Positions 34,082 through 43,185 of a DNA stretch of 64,000 nt are shown here, piece by piece. Origin of the DNA: CBDBJR01 sp965206445. GTDB taxonomy: Bacteria; Pseudomonadota; Gammaproteobacteria; Arenicellales; Poriferihabitantaceae. The notes below the pieces were generated by a model, which saw only the letters and a program-made list of their open reading frames with translations, searched no databases and was not told the origin of the DNA. Position 1 is the stretch's first letter, and each line of letters begins with the position of its first letter. The stretch spans positions 496,001 to 560,000 of the forward strand of contig CBDBJR010000002.1 in assembly GCA_965206445.1 (NCBI GenBank), read 5' to 3'. The position numbers and the translations under genes are program-made.

Positions 34082-34774
34082 CTACCACTCCAGGGCGTCG
34101 AGCGTAATGGATCTGATGTGATCCATCAGCTTATCGGAATGCTTCGCCGCGCTGTCGCCGTCGGCGTTGGCGATGGCCCGGGCCACCGCGGCATGACGCG
34201 CCGCGGTCGTGCGCAGGTCGGGCTGGCGCTGGTTGTGCATGAACCAAAACCGGCGCGACAGCCCGGCGACCAGCGCGATCGATTGGGTCAGAAATTTATT
34301 GCGCGCCGCCTGCACCAGCAGACGGTTGAATTCCTGGTCCAGCCGCATGAAGCGAATCGCATCACCCTGGCGCGCGCAGGCGGGCATCTCGCTGCCGATG
34401 CGGCGAAAGGCGGCGCGCTCCTGCACATTGGCCCGCTCGGCGGATTTGCGCGCCATCAGGCGCTCGATTTCCCGCCGCACCTCGAGCATCTGCAACTGTT
34501 CGCGCAGGTCCAGACTGGCCACCAGAATACCGCGGCGGGGCAACACCGTCACCAGCCCTTCCCGCCCCAGACGGTGCAGCGCCTCGCGCACCGGCGTACG
34601 GCCGATGCCCAGCAGCTGCGACAGCGCGAGCTCGGACAACACGGCGCCCGGCTTGAGCTCCAGCGTGACGATTTTCTCTTCGAGAATGCAGTACGCCTTT
34701 TCCGCGAGACTTGCCACCACCCCCGGGGGTGTCGCGGTGAGTATGTGCAGGGAGGCGCTCACCGGGCCGGTCAA
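34082..34774 (-). CDS. GntR-family (FadR/FCD) transcriptional regulator
   Basis: A 230-residue regulator with an N-terminal winged helix (LSELALSQLLGIGRTPVREALHRL, residues 44-67) and an FCD effector domain. In it, MRLDQEFNRLLVQAARN and later His residues (FWFMHNQR, TTAARHAAVARAIANAD) supply the Asp/His metal site typical of FCD proteins. It overlaps the upstream PanB-like gene by 4 bp and so is cotranscribed with it, suggesting that it controls that gene and perhaps the divergent units. Confidence 0.9.
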   Translation of the reverse strand: MTGPVSASLHILTATPPGVVASLAEKAYCILEEKIVTLELKPGAVLSELALSQLLGIGRTPVREALHRLGREGLVTVLPRRGILVASLDLREQLQMLEVRREIERLMARKSAERANVQERAAFRRIGSEMPACARQGDAIRFMRLDQEFNRLLVQAARNKFLTQSIALVAGLSRRFWFMHNQRQPDLRTTAARHAAVARAIANADGDSAAKHSDKLMDHIRSITLDALEW

Positions 34775-35637
34775 TGTTGCACCCGATGTTCGAGCATGTT
34801 GCGAAACTGCTCCACCGCCTCATCATCGGCGCCGTAGCTGTGCTCCGCATCCGGGAAGGTGCCGGCCTTGACTTCCTCGACATAGCGCCGCAGGCCGCTG
34901 ACCGCCGTTTCGGTCAGGTTGGCGTAGCGCTTGGTGAAGCGCGGTTTGAAATCCGTGAACACGCCGAGCAGATCGTAGGACAGCAGAATCTGGCCGTCGG
35001 TGCCGGCGCCGGCACCGATGCCGATGGTGGGGATCTCCAACTGCTGCGAGATCAGCGCCGCCATCGGCGCCGGTACCGCTTCGAATTCGACCATGAAACA
35101 GCCGGCGTCCTGAATCGCCAGCGCATCTTCGAGAATGCGCATCGCGGCGGCGGCGGTTTGCCCCTGGGTTTTGAAGCCGCCGAAGACGGCGATGGTATGC
35201 GGCGTCAGCCCGATATGCGAGGCCGTGGGAATGCCGGCATCCACCAGCGCCTTCAGGATATGCGCCTGGGATTTGCCGCCCTGCGGTTTGACGGCGTCAC
35301 ACGCCGCCGCCTGCATAAACCGCGCGGCGTTGGCCAGCGCCCGGTCGACGGTATGGTAGCTCTGGTACGGCATACAGCCGAGCACAAAGGTATTGGCCGC
35401 ACCGCGCCGCACCGCCTGGGCGTGCAGCACCATCATGTCCATCGTTGCCGGAATAGTCGAGCTGTGGCCGTGGGCCACCATGGCGAGGCTGTCGCCGACG
35501 ACGCAGACGTCCACGCCGGCCATTTCAGCCCAGCGCGCCGACGTGTAATCGGGCACCGACGTATAGGCCATTTTCTCGCCGTTGACTTTGGATTGCCGGA
35601 TTTCGGTAATCGTGCGCTTGGGTTTCTGGGTTGACAT
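34771..35637 (-). CDS. PanB-like hydroxymethyltransferase with altered metal ligands
   Basis: A 288-residue PanB (3-methyl-2-oxobutanoate hydroxymethyltransferase) homologue starting at the ATG at 35637. It keeps VVGDSLAMVAHGHSSTIPAT (first metal Asp), the catalytic Glu in VEFEAVPA and TIGIGAGAGTDGQ. By gapless comparison with E. coli PanB, the second metal ligand Asp84 is replaced (TMDMMVLH in place of VADIAYHT), and Glu114 of KLEGG is Gln in KPQGG. Cotranscription with a GntR-FCD regulator and absence of panC nearby argue for a catabolic aldolase or transferase rather than pantothenate synthesis. That last step is inference. Confidence 0.8.
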   Translation of the reverse strand: MSTQKPKRTITEIRQSKVNGEKMAYTSVPDYTSARWAEMAGVDVCVVGDSLAMVAHGHSSTIPATMDMMVLHAQAVRRGAANTFVLGCMPYQSYHTVDRALANAARFMQAAACDAVKPQGGKSQAHILKALVDAGIPTASHIGLTPHTIAVFGGFKTQGQTAAAAMRILEDALAIQDAGCFMVEFEAVPAPMAALISQQLEIPTIGIGAGAGTDGQILLSYDLLGVFTDFKPRFTKRYANLTETAVSGLRRYVEEVKAGTFPDAEHSYGADDEAVEQFRNMLEHRVQH

Positions 35638-35716
35638 TGAGCGTTTCCGGTTGCAACCGGCCAGGGATGCAGCGCGCCGATTGCGCGGCGGGCAGCGTAA
35701 ACCAGGGCCGTATAGC

Positions 35717-35800
35717 GGTATGCATATTACGGCATGCATATTACGGCATGCATATTACGGCATGCATATTACGGCATGCATATTACGGCATGCATATTAC
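35717..35800. repeat. Six tandem 14-bp repeats upstream of the PanB-like gene
   Basis: The unit GGCATGCATATTAC occurs five times exactly (35731-35800) and once with one change (35717-35730). Each unit holds the palindromes GCATGC and ATGCAT. The array lies in the intergenic region between the divergent panB-like/GntR and DUF6166 genes, so it could be a variable repeat or a multi-site operator. Confidence 0.92.
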
Positions 35801-35921
35801 TTTGGCCATGATATATATGCAAGTGATATAAATGTTGTATTTTACTTATATATCAATTAAATTTCAGCCCTAAGCTATCTTAATCTATCTATCGCCCCGA
35901 TTTCGCGGGGCATTGAGCGCC

Positions 35922-36251
35922 ATGAAACGCTACCGGGGAGATCGCACCATTGACGGTATTGTCGTACTGGTTGACGACCGGCCGCTGGATCAGCGGCTGG
36001 ATTTGCAGCAGTTTTCCGATAACGGCTTTGAGTGGACCTACGAAGGCGCCGCGCCGCGTCAACTCGCGCTGGCGCTGCTGGCCGAGCATCTCGGCGCGGA
36101 TACAGCGCGCGCGGTGCGCCTCAGCGACGCATTCATGCGCCATGTCGTGGCCGGGCTCGGCAACACCTGGGAGCTGACCGGCGAGCAGATCGACGCGGCG
36201 CTGCGGGCAATCGACCCGGCCGCCGACAACCCGCCCACCACCGAAAATTGA
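35922..36251 (+). CDS. DUF6166 protein
   Basis: A 109-residue protein: MKRYRGDRTIDGIVVLVDDR, then FEWTYEGAAPRQLALALLAEHLG and LSDAFMRHVVAGL. This matches the DUF6166 pattern of small soluble proteins of unknown function, often found in accessory regions. The ATG at 35922 is used; a TTG three codons earlier is the alternative. No catalytic motif is visible. Confidence 0.72.
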   Translation: MKRYRGDRTIDGIVVLVDDRPLDQRLDLQQFSDNGFEWTYEGAAPRQLALALLAEHLGADTARAVRLSDAFMRHVVAGLGNTWELTGEQIDAALRAIDPAADNPPTTEN

Positions 36252-36263
36252 CCGCACCCATCG

Positions 36264-36515
36264 ATGCCGCCCCTGCTTAAAGCCGCATTGTCTATCGCCG
36301 CCCTGCTGGTCTGCCTGGCGCTTTTTTCCTACGACCTGCGCCACGATGCGGGGCCGGAAAAATGGATCGCCCTGCTGCTCGGGCCGCTGATGGTGTTCGG
36401 CATCTGGATTTTCCCCGAAGCCTCGGCGAAAGAGATTCGCCGGCAGGCGGCGGACAAGCGCTCGACCAACAAATGCGCGGTGAACAAATGCTCAGTGAAA
36501 GATTACACGAATTAA
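36264..36515 (+). CDS. Small membrane protein, hypothetical
   Basis: An 83-residue frame with two predicted membrane segments (about residues 5-22 and 33-51) and a polar, Lys-rich tail. It starts 12 bp after the DUF6166 stop and precedes the second TRAP operon. I do not recognise the family. The hydrophobic pattern and spacing support a real gene moderately. Confidence 0.45.
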   Translation: MPPLLKAALSIAALLVCLALFSYDLRHDAGPEKWIALLLGPLMVFGIWIFPEASAKEIRRQAADKRSTNKCAVNKCSVKDYTN

Positions 36516-36601
36516 CCCGCCTGCGCCGCCGTACTATCGGTACGCACCGGCACCGGCACCGAATCACAATCAACCATCAATCAACCATGAGGAACCTGAC
36601 C

Positions 36602-37675
36602 ATGAAATATCCCCATAGCAAACACCTGTATCGCACCCTGCTCGCGCGGGCCGCTGTCGGCGCGTCGCTGGTCCTGGCCATCAGTACCGTCGCATCGGCC
36701 GAGGTGGAGCACAAATGGAAGATGACCAGCGCCTGGAGCGGCGGCCCGCTGCATGAGCTCGCCGCCAAGGGGTTCGCCAACCGGGTCGAGCTCTTGACCG
36801 ACGGGCGCATCGAGATCGACGTGTTTCCGGCCGGCACGCTGGGCGAATCGTTCAAGGTAACGGAAACGGTGCGCAACGGCATTGCCCAGGTCGGCCACCA
36901 CTGGCCCGGCTACGACTGGGGCAAAGACACCACCGCGGTGGTGTTCGGCAGCTTCGCCGGCAGCATGGATTCCGAGCGCATCCTGCACTGGATTTACGAA
37001 GGCGACGGGCTGGCGCTCTGGCGCCAATGGCGGCAAGAGAAGTTCGGCGTCGTCGGGCTGCCGTGCGGCATCCGCACCGCCGAGGCATTTCTGCATTCGC
37101 GCAAAGCCGTCCGCACACTGGCAGACCTCAAGGGCCTGAAACTGCGCACCGCCGGCGCCTGGCAGGAAATCTCGAAAAACCTCGGTGCGTCACCGGTCAG
37201 CCTGCCCGGCGGCGAGGTCTTCACCTCGCTGGAACGCGGCGCCATTGACGCCACCGAATGGGGCACGCTGTACGAAAACATTACCCCCGGTTTCCACAAA
37301 ATCGCCAAATACGTCATCATCCCCGGCGTGCATCAGCCGTCCGCGCCGTTTGAATGCGTCATCAGCAACACCGCCTGGGACGCGCTGTCGGAGCGCGACC
37401 GGGAGCTGGTGGCATTGGCGGCCAAAATGACCACCCTCGATTTCTGGATGCGGGTCGGGCACGAAGACGCCAAAGCGCTGGTGTTTTACCAGGATGCCGG
37501 CAACGAAATTATCGAGCTGGACGAATCCGTACAAAAACAGGTCAAGGTGATGGCCGATGCCTGGGCCGACGAACAGGCCGCCAAAAACCCCTGGTTCAAA
37601 AAGGCATGGGAGCACCAGCAGGGATACGAAGTACTGTGGAAAAACGCCGCGCGCTATCGCAACATCAAACGCTGA
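36602..37675 (+). CDS. TRAP substrate-binding protein (second system)
   Basis: A 357-residue DctP-type receptor. It has a signal peptide (hydrophobic to STVASAE), then KWKMTSAWSGGPLHELAAKGFANRVE, LKGLKLRTAGAWQEISKNLG and the stretch GAIDATEWGTLYENI, where relatives contact ligand. The ATG at 36602 has AGGA at a good distance and is preferred to an ATG five codons upstream. It resembles receptors for 2-oxo or keto acids, but the ligand is not determinable here. The permease genes follow. Confidence 0.9.
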   Translation: MKYPHSKHLYRTLLARAAVGASLVLAISTVASAEVEHKWKMTSAWSGGPLHELAAKGFANRVELLTDGRIEIDVFPAGTLGESFKVTETVRNGIAQVGHHWPGYDWGKDTTAVVFGSFAGSMDSERILHWIYEGDGLALWRQWRQEKFGVVGLPCGIRTAEAFLHSRKAVRTLADLKGLKLRTAGAWQEISKNLGASPVSLPGGEVFTSLERGAIDATEWGTLYENITPGFHKIAKYVIIPGVHQPSAPFECVISNTAWDALSERDRELVALAAKMTTLDFWMRVGHEDAKALVFYQDAGNEIIELDESVQKQVKVMADAWADEQAAKNPWFKKAWEHQQGYEVLWKNAARYRNIKR

Positions 37676-37692
37676 GTTAGCGCGCGTTTCCC

Positions 37693-38208
37693 ATGGCCCG
37701 GCTGATGGTGCGGCTGATCGAGCGCCTCACCGGCGGCGCCGGCCTGCTGGCCTGCTGGCTGGTGGTGCTGCTGGTGACGGCCACCTGCTACGAAGTGTTC
37801 TCGCGCTACGTGCTGAACGACCCGACGCTGTGGGCCTACGAAGTCGGGTATATGGCCACCGGCACCAACTTCATGCTCGGCATGGCCTATACCCTGCGCG
37901 AACGCGGACACATTCGGATCGACGTCCTCTACAGCCGGTTCAGCGTCCGCACCCGCGCCGTGATCGACCTGGTCGGCATGGTTGTTTTTATGCTGCCGAC
38001 GGCGTTCTGGCTGACGCTCATGCTGTGGGGCTATGCGTACGACGCCTGGCAGCTCGGCGAAACCACCGGTGAATCGGCATGGAATCCGGTGGTCTGGCCG
38101 TTTCGCACGACGTTTTTCCTCGGCTTCGCCCTGCTCAGTCTGCAAGGCGTGGCCGAGGTGTTGAAAACGCTGCGGGTGCTGGCCGATACCCCCTCGGCAC
38201 GGGCCTGA
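37693..38208 (+). CDS. TRAP small permease (DctQ, second system)
   Basis: The 171-residue DctQ homologue has four membrane segments and the typical SRYVLNDPTLWAYEVGYMATG and RERGHIRIDVLYSRF motifs. It begins 17 bp after the receptor gene and ends 3 bp before the large permease, consistent with one operon. Confidence 0.9.
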   Translation: MARLMVRLIERLTGGAGLLACWLVVLLVTATCYEVFSRYVLNDPTLWAYEVGYMATGTNFMLGMAYTLRERGHIRIDVLYSRFSVRTRAVIDLVGMVVFMLPTAFWLTLMLWGYAYDAWQLGETTGESAWNPVVWPFRTTFFLGFALLSLQGVAEVLKTLRVLADTPSARA

Positions 38209-38211
38209 CGG

Positions 38212-39534
38212 ATGGGCGAATATTTTGCCCTGCTGATGTTCCCCGCGGTGCTGCTGGCGGTATTTCTGGGCATCCCGGTGGCCTTCTCGCTGATGGGGGT
38301 GGCGCTGTTTTTCGGCCTGATCACGTTCGACGCCGTGGTTATTTTTCAGTTCATCCAGAAGGTCGAGAGCGTGTCGTCGAATTTTGTGCTCGCCGCCGTG
38401 CCGCTGTTCATTTTCATGGGCGCAATGATGGAGCGCTCCGGCATCGCCGAGCGTTTGTTCGAGGCCATCCACCTGTGGACGCGCCGCCTGCCGGGCGGGC
38501 TGGCGCTTGGCACCGTGATCATGTGCGTCATCTTCGCGGCCTCATCGGGCGTAATCGGCGCCACCGAAACCGTGGTCGGGCTGCTGGCGATCCCGGTGAT
38601 GATGAAGTACGCCTACGACAAGGGTCTGATTGCCGGCACCATCTGCGCCGGCGGCTCGCTGGGCACAATCATCCCGCCGTCGGTGGTGGTCGTGGTGCTG
38701 GGGCCGGTGGCCGATGTCTCGGTTGGCGATCTGTTCGTCGGCATGGTGTTCCCCGGCATGATCATGGCGTCGGCGTATCTGCTCTATATTCTCATCCGCT
38801 GCCTGCTCGACCCGGCCGCCGGCCCGCGCATCCCGCCGGCCGCCGACGACCCTCCGCTGGCGGCCCGACTGCGCATCACGGCGGTTGCGCTGCTGCCACC
38901 GATCACGCTGATTTGCACCGTGCTGGGCTCGATCATGTTCGGCTGGGCGGCGCCGACCGAAGCGGCCGGCATGGGGGCGATGGGGTCGGTGGTGCTGACG
39001 GTGCTCTACCGCACCTTTTCGCTGGCCACACTGCAACAGGCGCTACTGAAAACCCTCAAGGTCACCTGCATGATTATGCTGATTCTGCTCGCCGGCAGTC
39101 TGTTCTCAGGCGTGTTTATTGCCGCCGGCGGCGTGGCCGTCACCGAGCGCCTGCTGCAAGGCGCAAACCTGGGGCCGTGGGCGATGCTGATCCTGTTTCT
39201 GGCGATATTCTTTGTCGTCGGCTTTTTCCTGGACTGGATCTCGATACTGTTGATCTTCATCCCGGTGTTTATCCCGCTGGTCACCGGCATGGGATTCGAC
39301 CCGGTATGGTTCTGCGTCCTCTTTCTGATCATGATTCAGACCAGCTATCTGACGCCGCCAATGGCGCCCGCGATCTTTTATCTGCGCGGCATCAGCCCGC
39401 CGGAAATCACGCTGGGGCACATGTTTCGCGGCGTGATTCCGTTTATCATTTTGCAGCTGATCACGCTGGCCGTGGTGATGGCGTTTCCGCAAATCGTGCT
39501 GTGGCTGCCGTCGAAATTGTTGGGCTTTGCATGA
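38212..39534 (+). CDS. TRAP large permease (DctM, second system)
   Basis: A 440-residue DctM homologue with about 12 membrane segments. AGGSLGTIIPPSVVVVVLGPVA and FGWAAPTEAAGMGAMGSVVLT are the family signatures, and LTPPMAPAIFYLRG lies near the C-terminus. It completes the second TRAP system, followed by hairpin repeats and a PhyH-family oxygenase that may act on the imported substrate. Confidence 0.92.
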   Translation: MGEYFALLMFPAVLLAVFLGIPVAFSLMGVALFFGLITFDAVVIFQFIQKVESVSSNFVLAAVPLFIFMGAMMERSGIAERLFEAIHLWTRRLPGGLALGTVIMCVIFAASSGVIGATETVVGLLAIPVMMKYAYDKGLIAGTICAGGSLGTIIPPSVVVVVLGPVADVSVGDLFVGMVFPGMIMASAYLLYILIRCLLDPAAGPRIPPAADDPPLAARLRITAVALLPPITLICTVLGSIMFGWAAPTEAAGMGAMGSVVLTVLYRTFSLATLQQALLKTLKVTCMIMLILLAGSLFSGVFIAAGGVAVTERLLQGANLGPWAMLILFLAIFFVVGFFLDWISILLIFIPVFIPLVTGMGFDPVWFCVLFLIMIQTSYLTPPMAPAIFYLRGISPPEITLGHMFRGVIPFIILQLITLAVVMAFPQIVLWLPSKLLGFA

Positions 39535-39542
39535 GCCCACCG

Positions 39543-39652
39543 CCGCCTTCGGCGGGAATTATGCCGCCTACGGCGGGAATTAGGAATTAGGAATGAAATC
39601 CGCCTGCGGCGGGAATTAGGAATTAGGAATTAGGAATTAGGAATTAGGAAAC
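39543..39652. repeat. Hairpin units CCGCCTnCGGCGG and (GGAATTA)n tract
   Basis: Three perfect 13-bp palindromic units (39543-39555, 39564-39576, 39600-39612), which differ only in the loop (TTC, TAC, TGC), are each followed by GAATTA. The last one runs into a tandem tract of the 7-mer GGAATTA up to about 39650. The first hairpins may terminate the TRAP operon; the tract is repeat-number variable in appearance. Confidence 0.85.
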
Positions 39653-39702
39653 CCGATGCTGAGGCGTAAATGCCAACGTAGCCATTCTCGAGGAGGTTCA
39701 TT

Positions 39703-40611
39703 ATGACACCGGAAGCAATTTTGTCGTATCCGCCGCGTATTTTGACTCAGGTCCAGCGCGAGCACTATTTCACTCAGGGTTATGTCGCGGTTGACAGTCT
39801 GGTGCCTGTTGCGCTCTTGACTGAGCTCAATCGGGTAACTGATGCGTTTGTCGACGCCAGCCGTACCGAAACCTGCTCCGGGCAACGGTTCGATCTCGGG
39901 CCCGGGCACTCCTCGGACAAACCGGTGATCAGGCGCCTGAAGCGGCCTGACGAACAGCACGACGCCTATTGGCGCTTTGCCAGCGGCATCATGGCCGACG
40001 TGGCCGCCGATCTGGCCGGCCCGGATGTGGTGTTTCACCACTCCAAGCTGAACTTTAAGTGGTTCGACCACAGTGACGCCGTCCGCTGGCACCAGGACAT
40101 CCAGTTTTTCCCGCACACTAACTATCAGGTCTTCACCATCGGCTGTTATCTCACCGACACCGACCTGTCGAACGGGCCGCTGGCGGTGCTTCCGGGCAGC
40201 CATAACGGGCCGCTGTACAACCTGTACGCGCCCGACGGCAACTGGGCCGGGTGCCTGAACGATGACGATGCGGGCAAAATTGACGCCTCGAAAGCCGTCC
40301 ATCTGACCGGGCCGGCGGGCTCGATTACGGTGCACAACTGCCGCACGCTGCACTGTTCACCGCCGAGCAAAGCGCCGCAGCCGCGACCGCTGCTGCTCAA
40401 TTGCTATACCGCCGCCGACGCCAAAGCCTATACGCCGCACCCCGACCTGTCGCCCCACGCCGGCGAGGTGGTGCGCGGCAAACCGGCGCAGTGGGCGCAG
40501 CATGACCACCGCCCGTGCCTGATTCCGCCCGACTGGTCGGCCGGGTATACGTCGATTTTCGCCGCGCAGGCCGGGGAGCAGACCGGGGAGCAGGCCGAAA
40601 ACCGGCCATAA
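39703..40611 (+). CDS. Phytanoyl-CoA dioxygenase (PhyH) family oxygenase
   Basis: A 302-residue Fe(II)/2-oxoglutarate oxygenase of the PhyH family. The iron triad is visible: HxD in VRWHQDIQFFPH (about residues 126-137) and the distal His in ITVHNCRTLHCS, with the 2OG-binding Arg in QPRPLLLN. GAGGAGG precedes the ATG. Position directly behind the second TRAP operon suggests hydroxylation of an imported compound; the substrate is unknown. The last 20 residues are a low-complexity EQTGEQ stretch. Confidence 0.87.
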   Translation: MTPEAILSYPPRILTQVQREHYFTQGYVAVDSLVPVALLTELNRVTDAFVDASRTETCSGQRFDLGPGHSSDKPVIRRLKRPDEQHDAYWRFASGIMADVAADLAGPDVVFHHSKLNFKWFDHSDAVRWHQDIQFFPHTNYQVFTIGCYLTDTDLSNGPLAVLPGSHNGPLYNLYAPDGNWAGCLNDDDAGKIDASKAVHLTGPAGSITVHNCRTLHCSPPSKAPQPRPLLLNCYTAADAKAYTPHPDLSPHAGEVVRGKPAQWAQHDHRPCLIPPDWSAGYTSIFAAQAGEQTGEQAENRP

Positions 40612-41076
40612 CCGCCGCCGCGGCGAGCAGAAATCCCCGCCCGGGCATAACCGCACCCCACCCGCGAACGGCCGGACGCCGGGGGCGGGCGCCGCCATTC
40701 GGATAAGCAACGCCGACCCTGTTGCGGGCCGGAGCGCTACGCAGGGCGGCCAGCGGGCGTCAACCGCAATGACGCCCGCCCGCATAAAGCGATACCGCCC
40801 ATCCGAAACCCGCTTCCGATGGGGACACTTCGGACCGTCAGCCCGACAACAACCCCAGCGCGCACCGGCGCTGCAATCCCCGCTGCAATCCCGGCCCACC
40901 AAACACCCCGGGCGCCTTGTCGTATGGGCATACAGGAACTTACGCCGGTCAAAAAATGATAGTATTTGACCCCATCCAGATGCCGCACAACCGGCGTGTG
41001 CACACGGCCCGGCAAACCGCGGCGCAGGGTGCCGGCCACCACGCGCATCCGGGCCGCCACTACCCATCACAAACCC
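40612..41076. other. GC-rich intergenic before hsdM, no gene seen
   Basis: This 465-bp stretch between the PhyH gene and hsdM has open frames on both strands but none with a ribosome site, recognisable family or sensible composition. ATAGTATTTGACC at about 40960 is the only AT-rich patch and may be part of the hsdM promoter. Confidence 0.35.
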
Positions 41077-43050
41077 ATGCAGCAGAACAAATTCACCTGG
41101 ATCACCAATTTTATCTGGGGCATCGCCGACGCGACGCTGAGAGATGTTTCCAATAAGGGCAAGTACCGCGATGTGATCCTGCCGATGGCCGTGCTGCGGC
41201 GCTTTGACGTCGTGCTGGAGGAAAGCAAGCAGGCGGTTCTGGAACAAAAAACCTCACTCGACCACGCCGGCGTGGTGGAGCAGGAACAGGCGCTGCGCCA
41301 GGCCGCCGGGCAGGCTTTCTATAACACCTCGAAGTTTACGCTGCGCGACCTGCATGCGCGCGGCAGACAGGCGCAGCTCAAAGCCGACTTTGAAGACTAT
41401 CTGGATGGCTTCTCGCACAATGTGCAGGACATCCTGAACAATTTTGAATTCCGCAATCGGATCCCCCGACTGGTTAAAGCCGATGCGCTGGGGACGCTGA
41501 TTGAAAAATTCCTTTCGCCGGAAATCAACCTGGGCCCAAAACCGGTGCTCAACGGCGACGGCTCGGTTAAACATCCGGGCCTCGACAATCACGCCATGGG
41601 CACGATTTTTGAAGAACTGGTACGCCGTTTCAACGAAGACAACAACGAAGAGGCGGGCGAGCACTGGACCCCGCGCGACGCCGTCGAGCTGATGGCCCGC
41701 TTGATCTTTCTGCCGATTGCCGATGACATCAAATCCAGCACCTATTTGCTGTACGACGGCGCCTGCGGCACCGGCGGTATGCTGACCGTGGCCGAGGAAA
41801 CGCTGCAACGTCTGGCCAAAGAGCGCAACAAGCAGGTGTCGATCCATCTCTACGGCCAGGAAATCAACGCCGAAACCTACGCCATCTGCAAAGCCGACCT
41901 GCTGCTCAAGGGCGAGGGCGAGGCGGCGGACAATATCGTCGGCGGCTCCGAGCATTCCACGCTTTCCAACGACGCCTTCCCGTCACACGAGTTTGACTTC
42001 ATGCTCAGCAATCCCCCGTACGGCAAGGATTGGAAAGTCGATTTGGAACGCATGGGCGGCAAGCGCGACCTCAACGACCCGCGCTTTATAGTTGAGCACA
42101 ACGGCGATAATGCGTATTCGCTGGTCACCCGATCGAGTGACGGCCAGATGCTCTTCCTCGCCAACCTGCTGTCGAAGATGAAGCGCAATACAAAACTCGG
42201 CAGCCGCCTCGCCGAGGTGCACAACGGCAGCTCCCTGTTCACCGGTGACGCCGGCCAGGGCGAGAGCAACATCCGCCGCTGGATGATCGAAAACGATTGG
42301 CTCGAAGCCATTGTCGCCCTGCCGCTCAACCTGTTTTACAACACCGGCATCGCCACCTACATCTGGGTGCTGACCAACCGCAAACCCGAACACCGCCGGG
42401 GCAAAGTGCAGCTCATCAACGCCACCGAGTGGTACCGACCACTGCGCAAAAACCTGGGCAAGAAAAACTGCGAGCTGGGCGAGGATGATATTCAACGCAT
42501 CTGCGATGCATTTCTTGGCTTCAAGGAAACCGAGCAGAGCAAAATCTTCGATAACCGGGCTTTCGGCTACTGGAAAGTCACTGTGGAGCGGCCATTGCGC
42601 ATTGCGGGTGCTGATTCTGACCGTGTCTGCAAGGCTGCTGAGATTAAGAAACTCAAGGAGGAAGGTGCCCGTAGCGAGGATGCTCGGCCTGTTGTCAGGA
42701 AGATACATAAACAGGGCACCGTGCCTGACCCGCTGCGCGGTCTGTTTGCAGCGACTATCAACGGCAAGCCCGCCGTGGTAGAGTACGAACCCGACACCGA
42801 CCTGCGCGACACCGAGCAGATTCCGCTGCTGGAAGAGGGTGGGATTGCGGCGTTTCTTGAGCGTGAAGTGTTGCCCTATGCTGCTGATGCGTGGTATGTT
42901 GAAGATAGCGTCAAGATTGGGTATGAGATCAGTTTTACTCGTTATTTTTATAAGCCGCAGCCGATGCGGACGCTGGAAGAAATCCGGGCGGATATTCTGG
43001 CATTGGAAGGCGAAACCGAGGGGCTGTTGTGCAAAATCATTGATGGATAG
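41077..43050 (+). CDS. hsdM: Type I restriction-modification DNA methyltransferase HsdM
   Basis: The 657-residue HsdM methylates adenine in the recognition site and forms the core M2S complex with HsdS. It has an N-terminal HsdM_N helical domain, the SAM-binding motif DGACGTGG (residues 227-234) and the catalytic NPPY (312-315). The start ATG at 41077 is where family similarity begins (NKFTWITNFIWGIADATLR). The C-terminal segment YEISFTRYFYKPQPMRTLEE is repeated at 44997 behind the first cargo. Cargo genes separate it from the intact hsdS. Confidence 0.96.
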   Translation: MQQNKFTWITNFIWGIADATLRDVSNKGKYRDVILPMAVLRRFDVVLEESKQAVLEQKTSLDHAGVVEQEQALRQAAGQAFYNTSKFTLRDLHARGRQAQLKADFEDYLDGFSHNVQDILNNFEFRNRIPRLVKADALGTLIEKFLSPEINLGPKPVLNGDGSVKHPGLDNHAMGTIFEELVRRFNEDNNEEAGEHWTPRDAVELMARLIFLPIADDIKSSTYLLYDGACGTGGMLTVAEETLQRLAKERNKQVSIHLYGQEINAETYAICKADLLLKGEGEAADNIVGGSEHSTLSNDAFPSHEFDFMLSNPPYGKDWKVDLERMGGKRDLNDPRFIVEHNGDNAYSLVTRSSDGQMLFLANLLSKMKRNTKLGSRLAEVHNGSSLFTGDAGQGESNIRRWMIENDWLEAIVALPLNLFYNTGIATYIWVLTNRKPEHRRGKVQLINATEWYRPLRKNLGKKNCELGEDDIQRICDAFLGFKETEQSKIFDNRAFGYWKVTVERPLRIAGADSDRVCKAAEIKKLKEEGARSEDARPVVRKIHKQGTVPDPLRGLFAATINGKPAVVEYEPDTDLRDTEQIPLLEEGGIAAFLEREVLPYAADAWYVEDSVKIGYEISFTRYFYKPQPMRTLEEIRADILALEGETEGLLCKIIDG

Positions 43051-43185
43051 CGATCCGCTTATGGAGAATAAGGATATTAAAGAGTGGTAGATAGCTTTGT
43101 ATTAAGCTAGAATTTTGACTATGCTCATTTGCTTGTTGTACAATAAAATTTGATACAGATTAAACGAGGGCTAAAAGGTGACATC

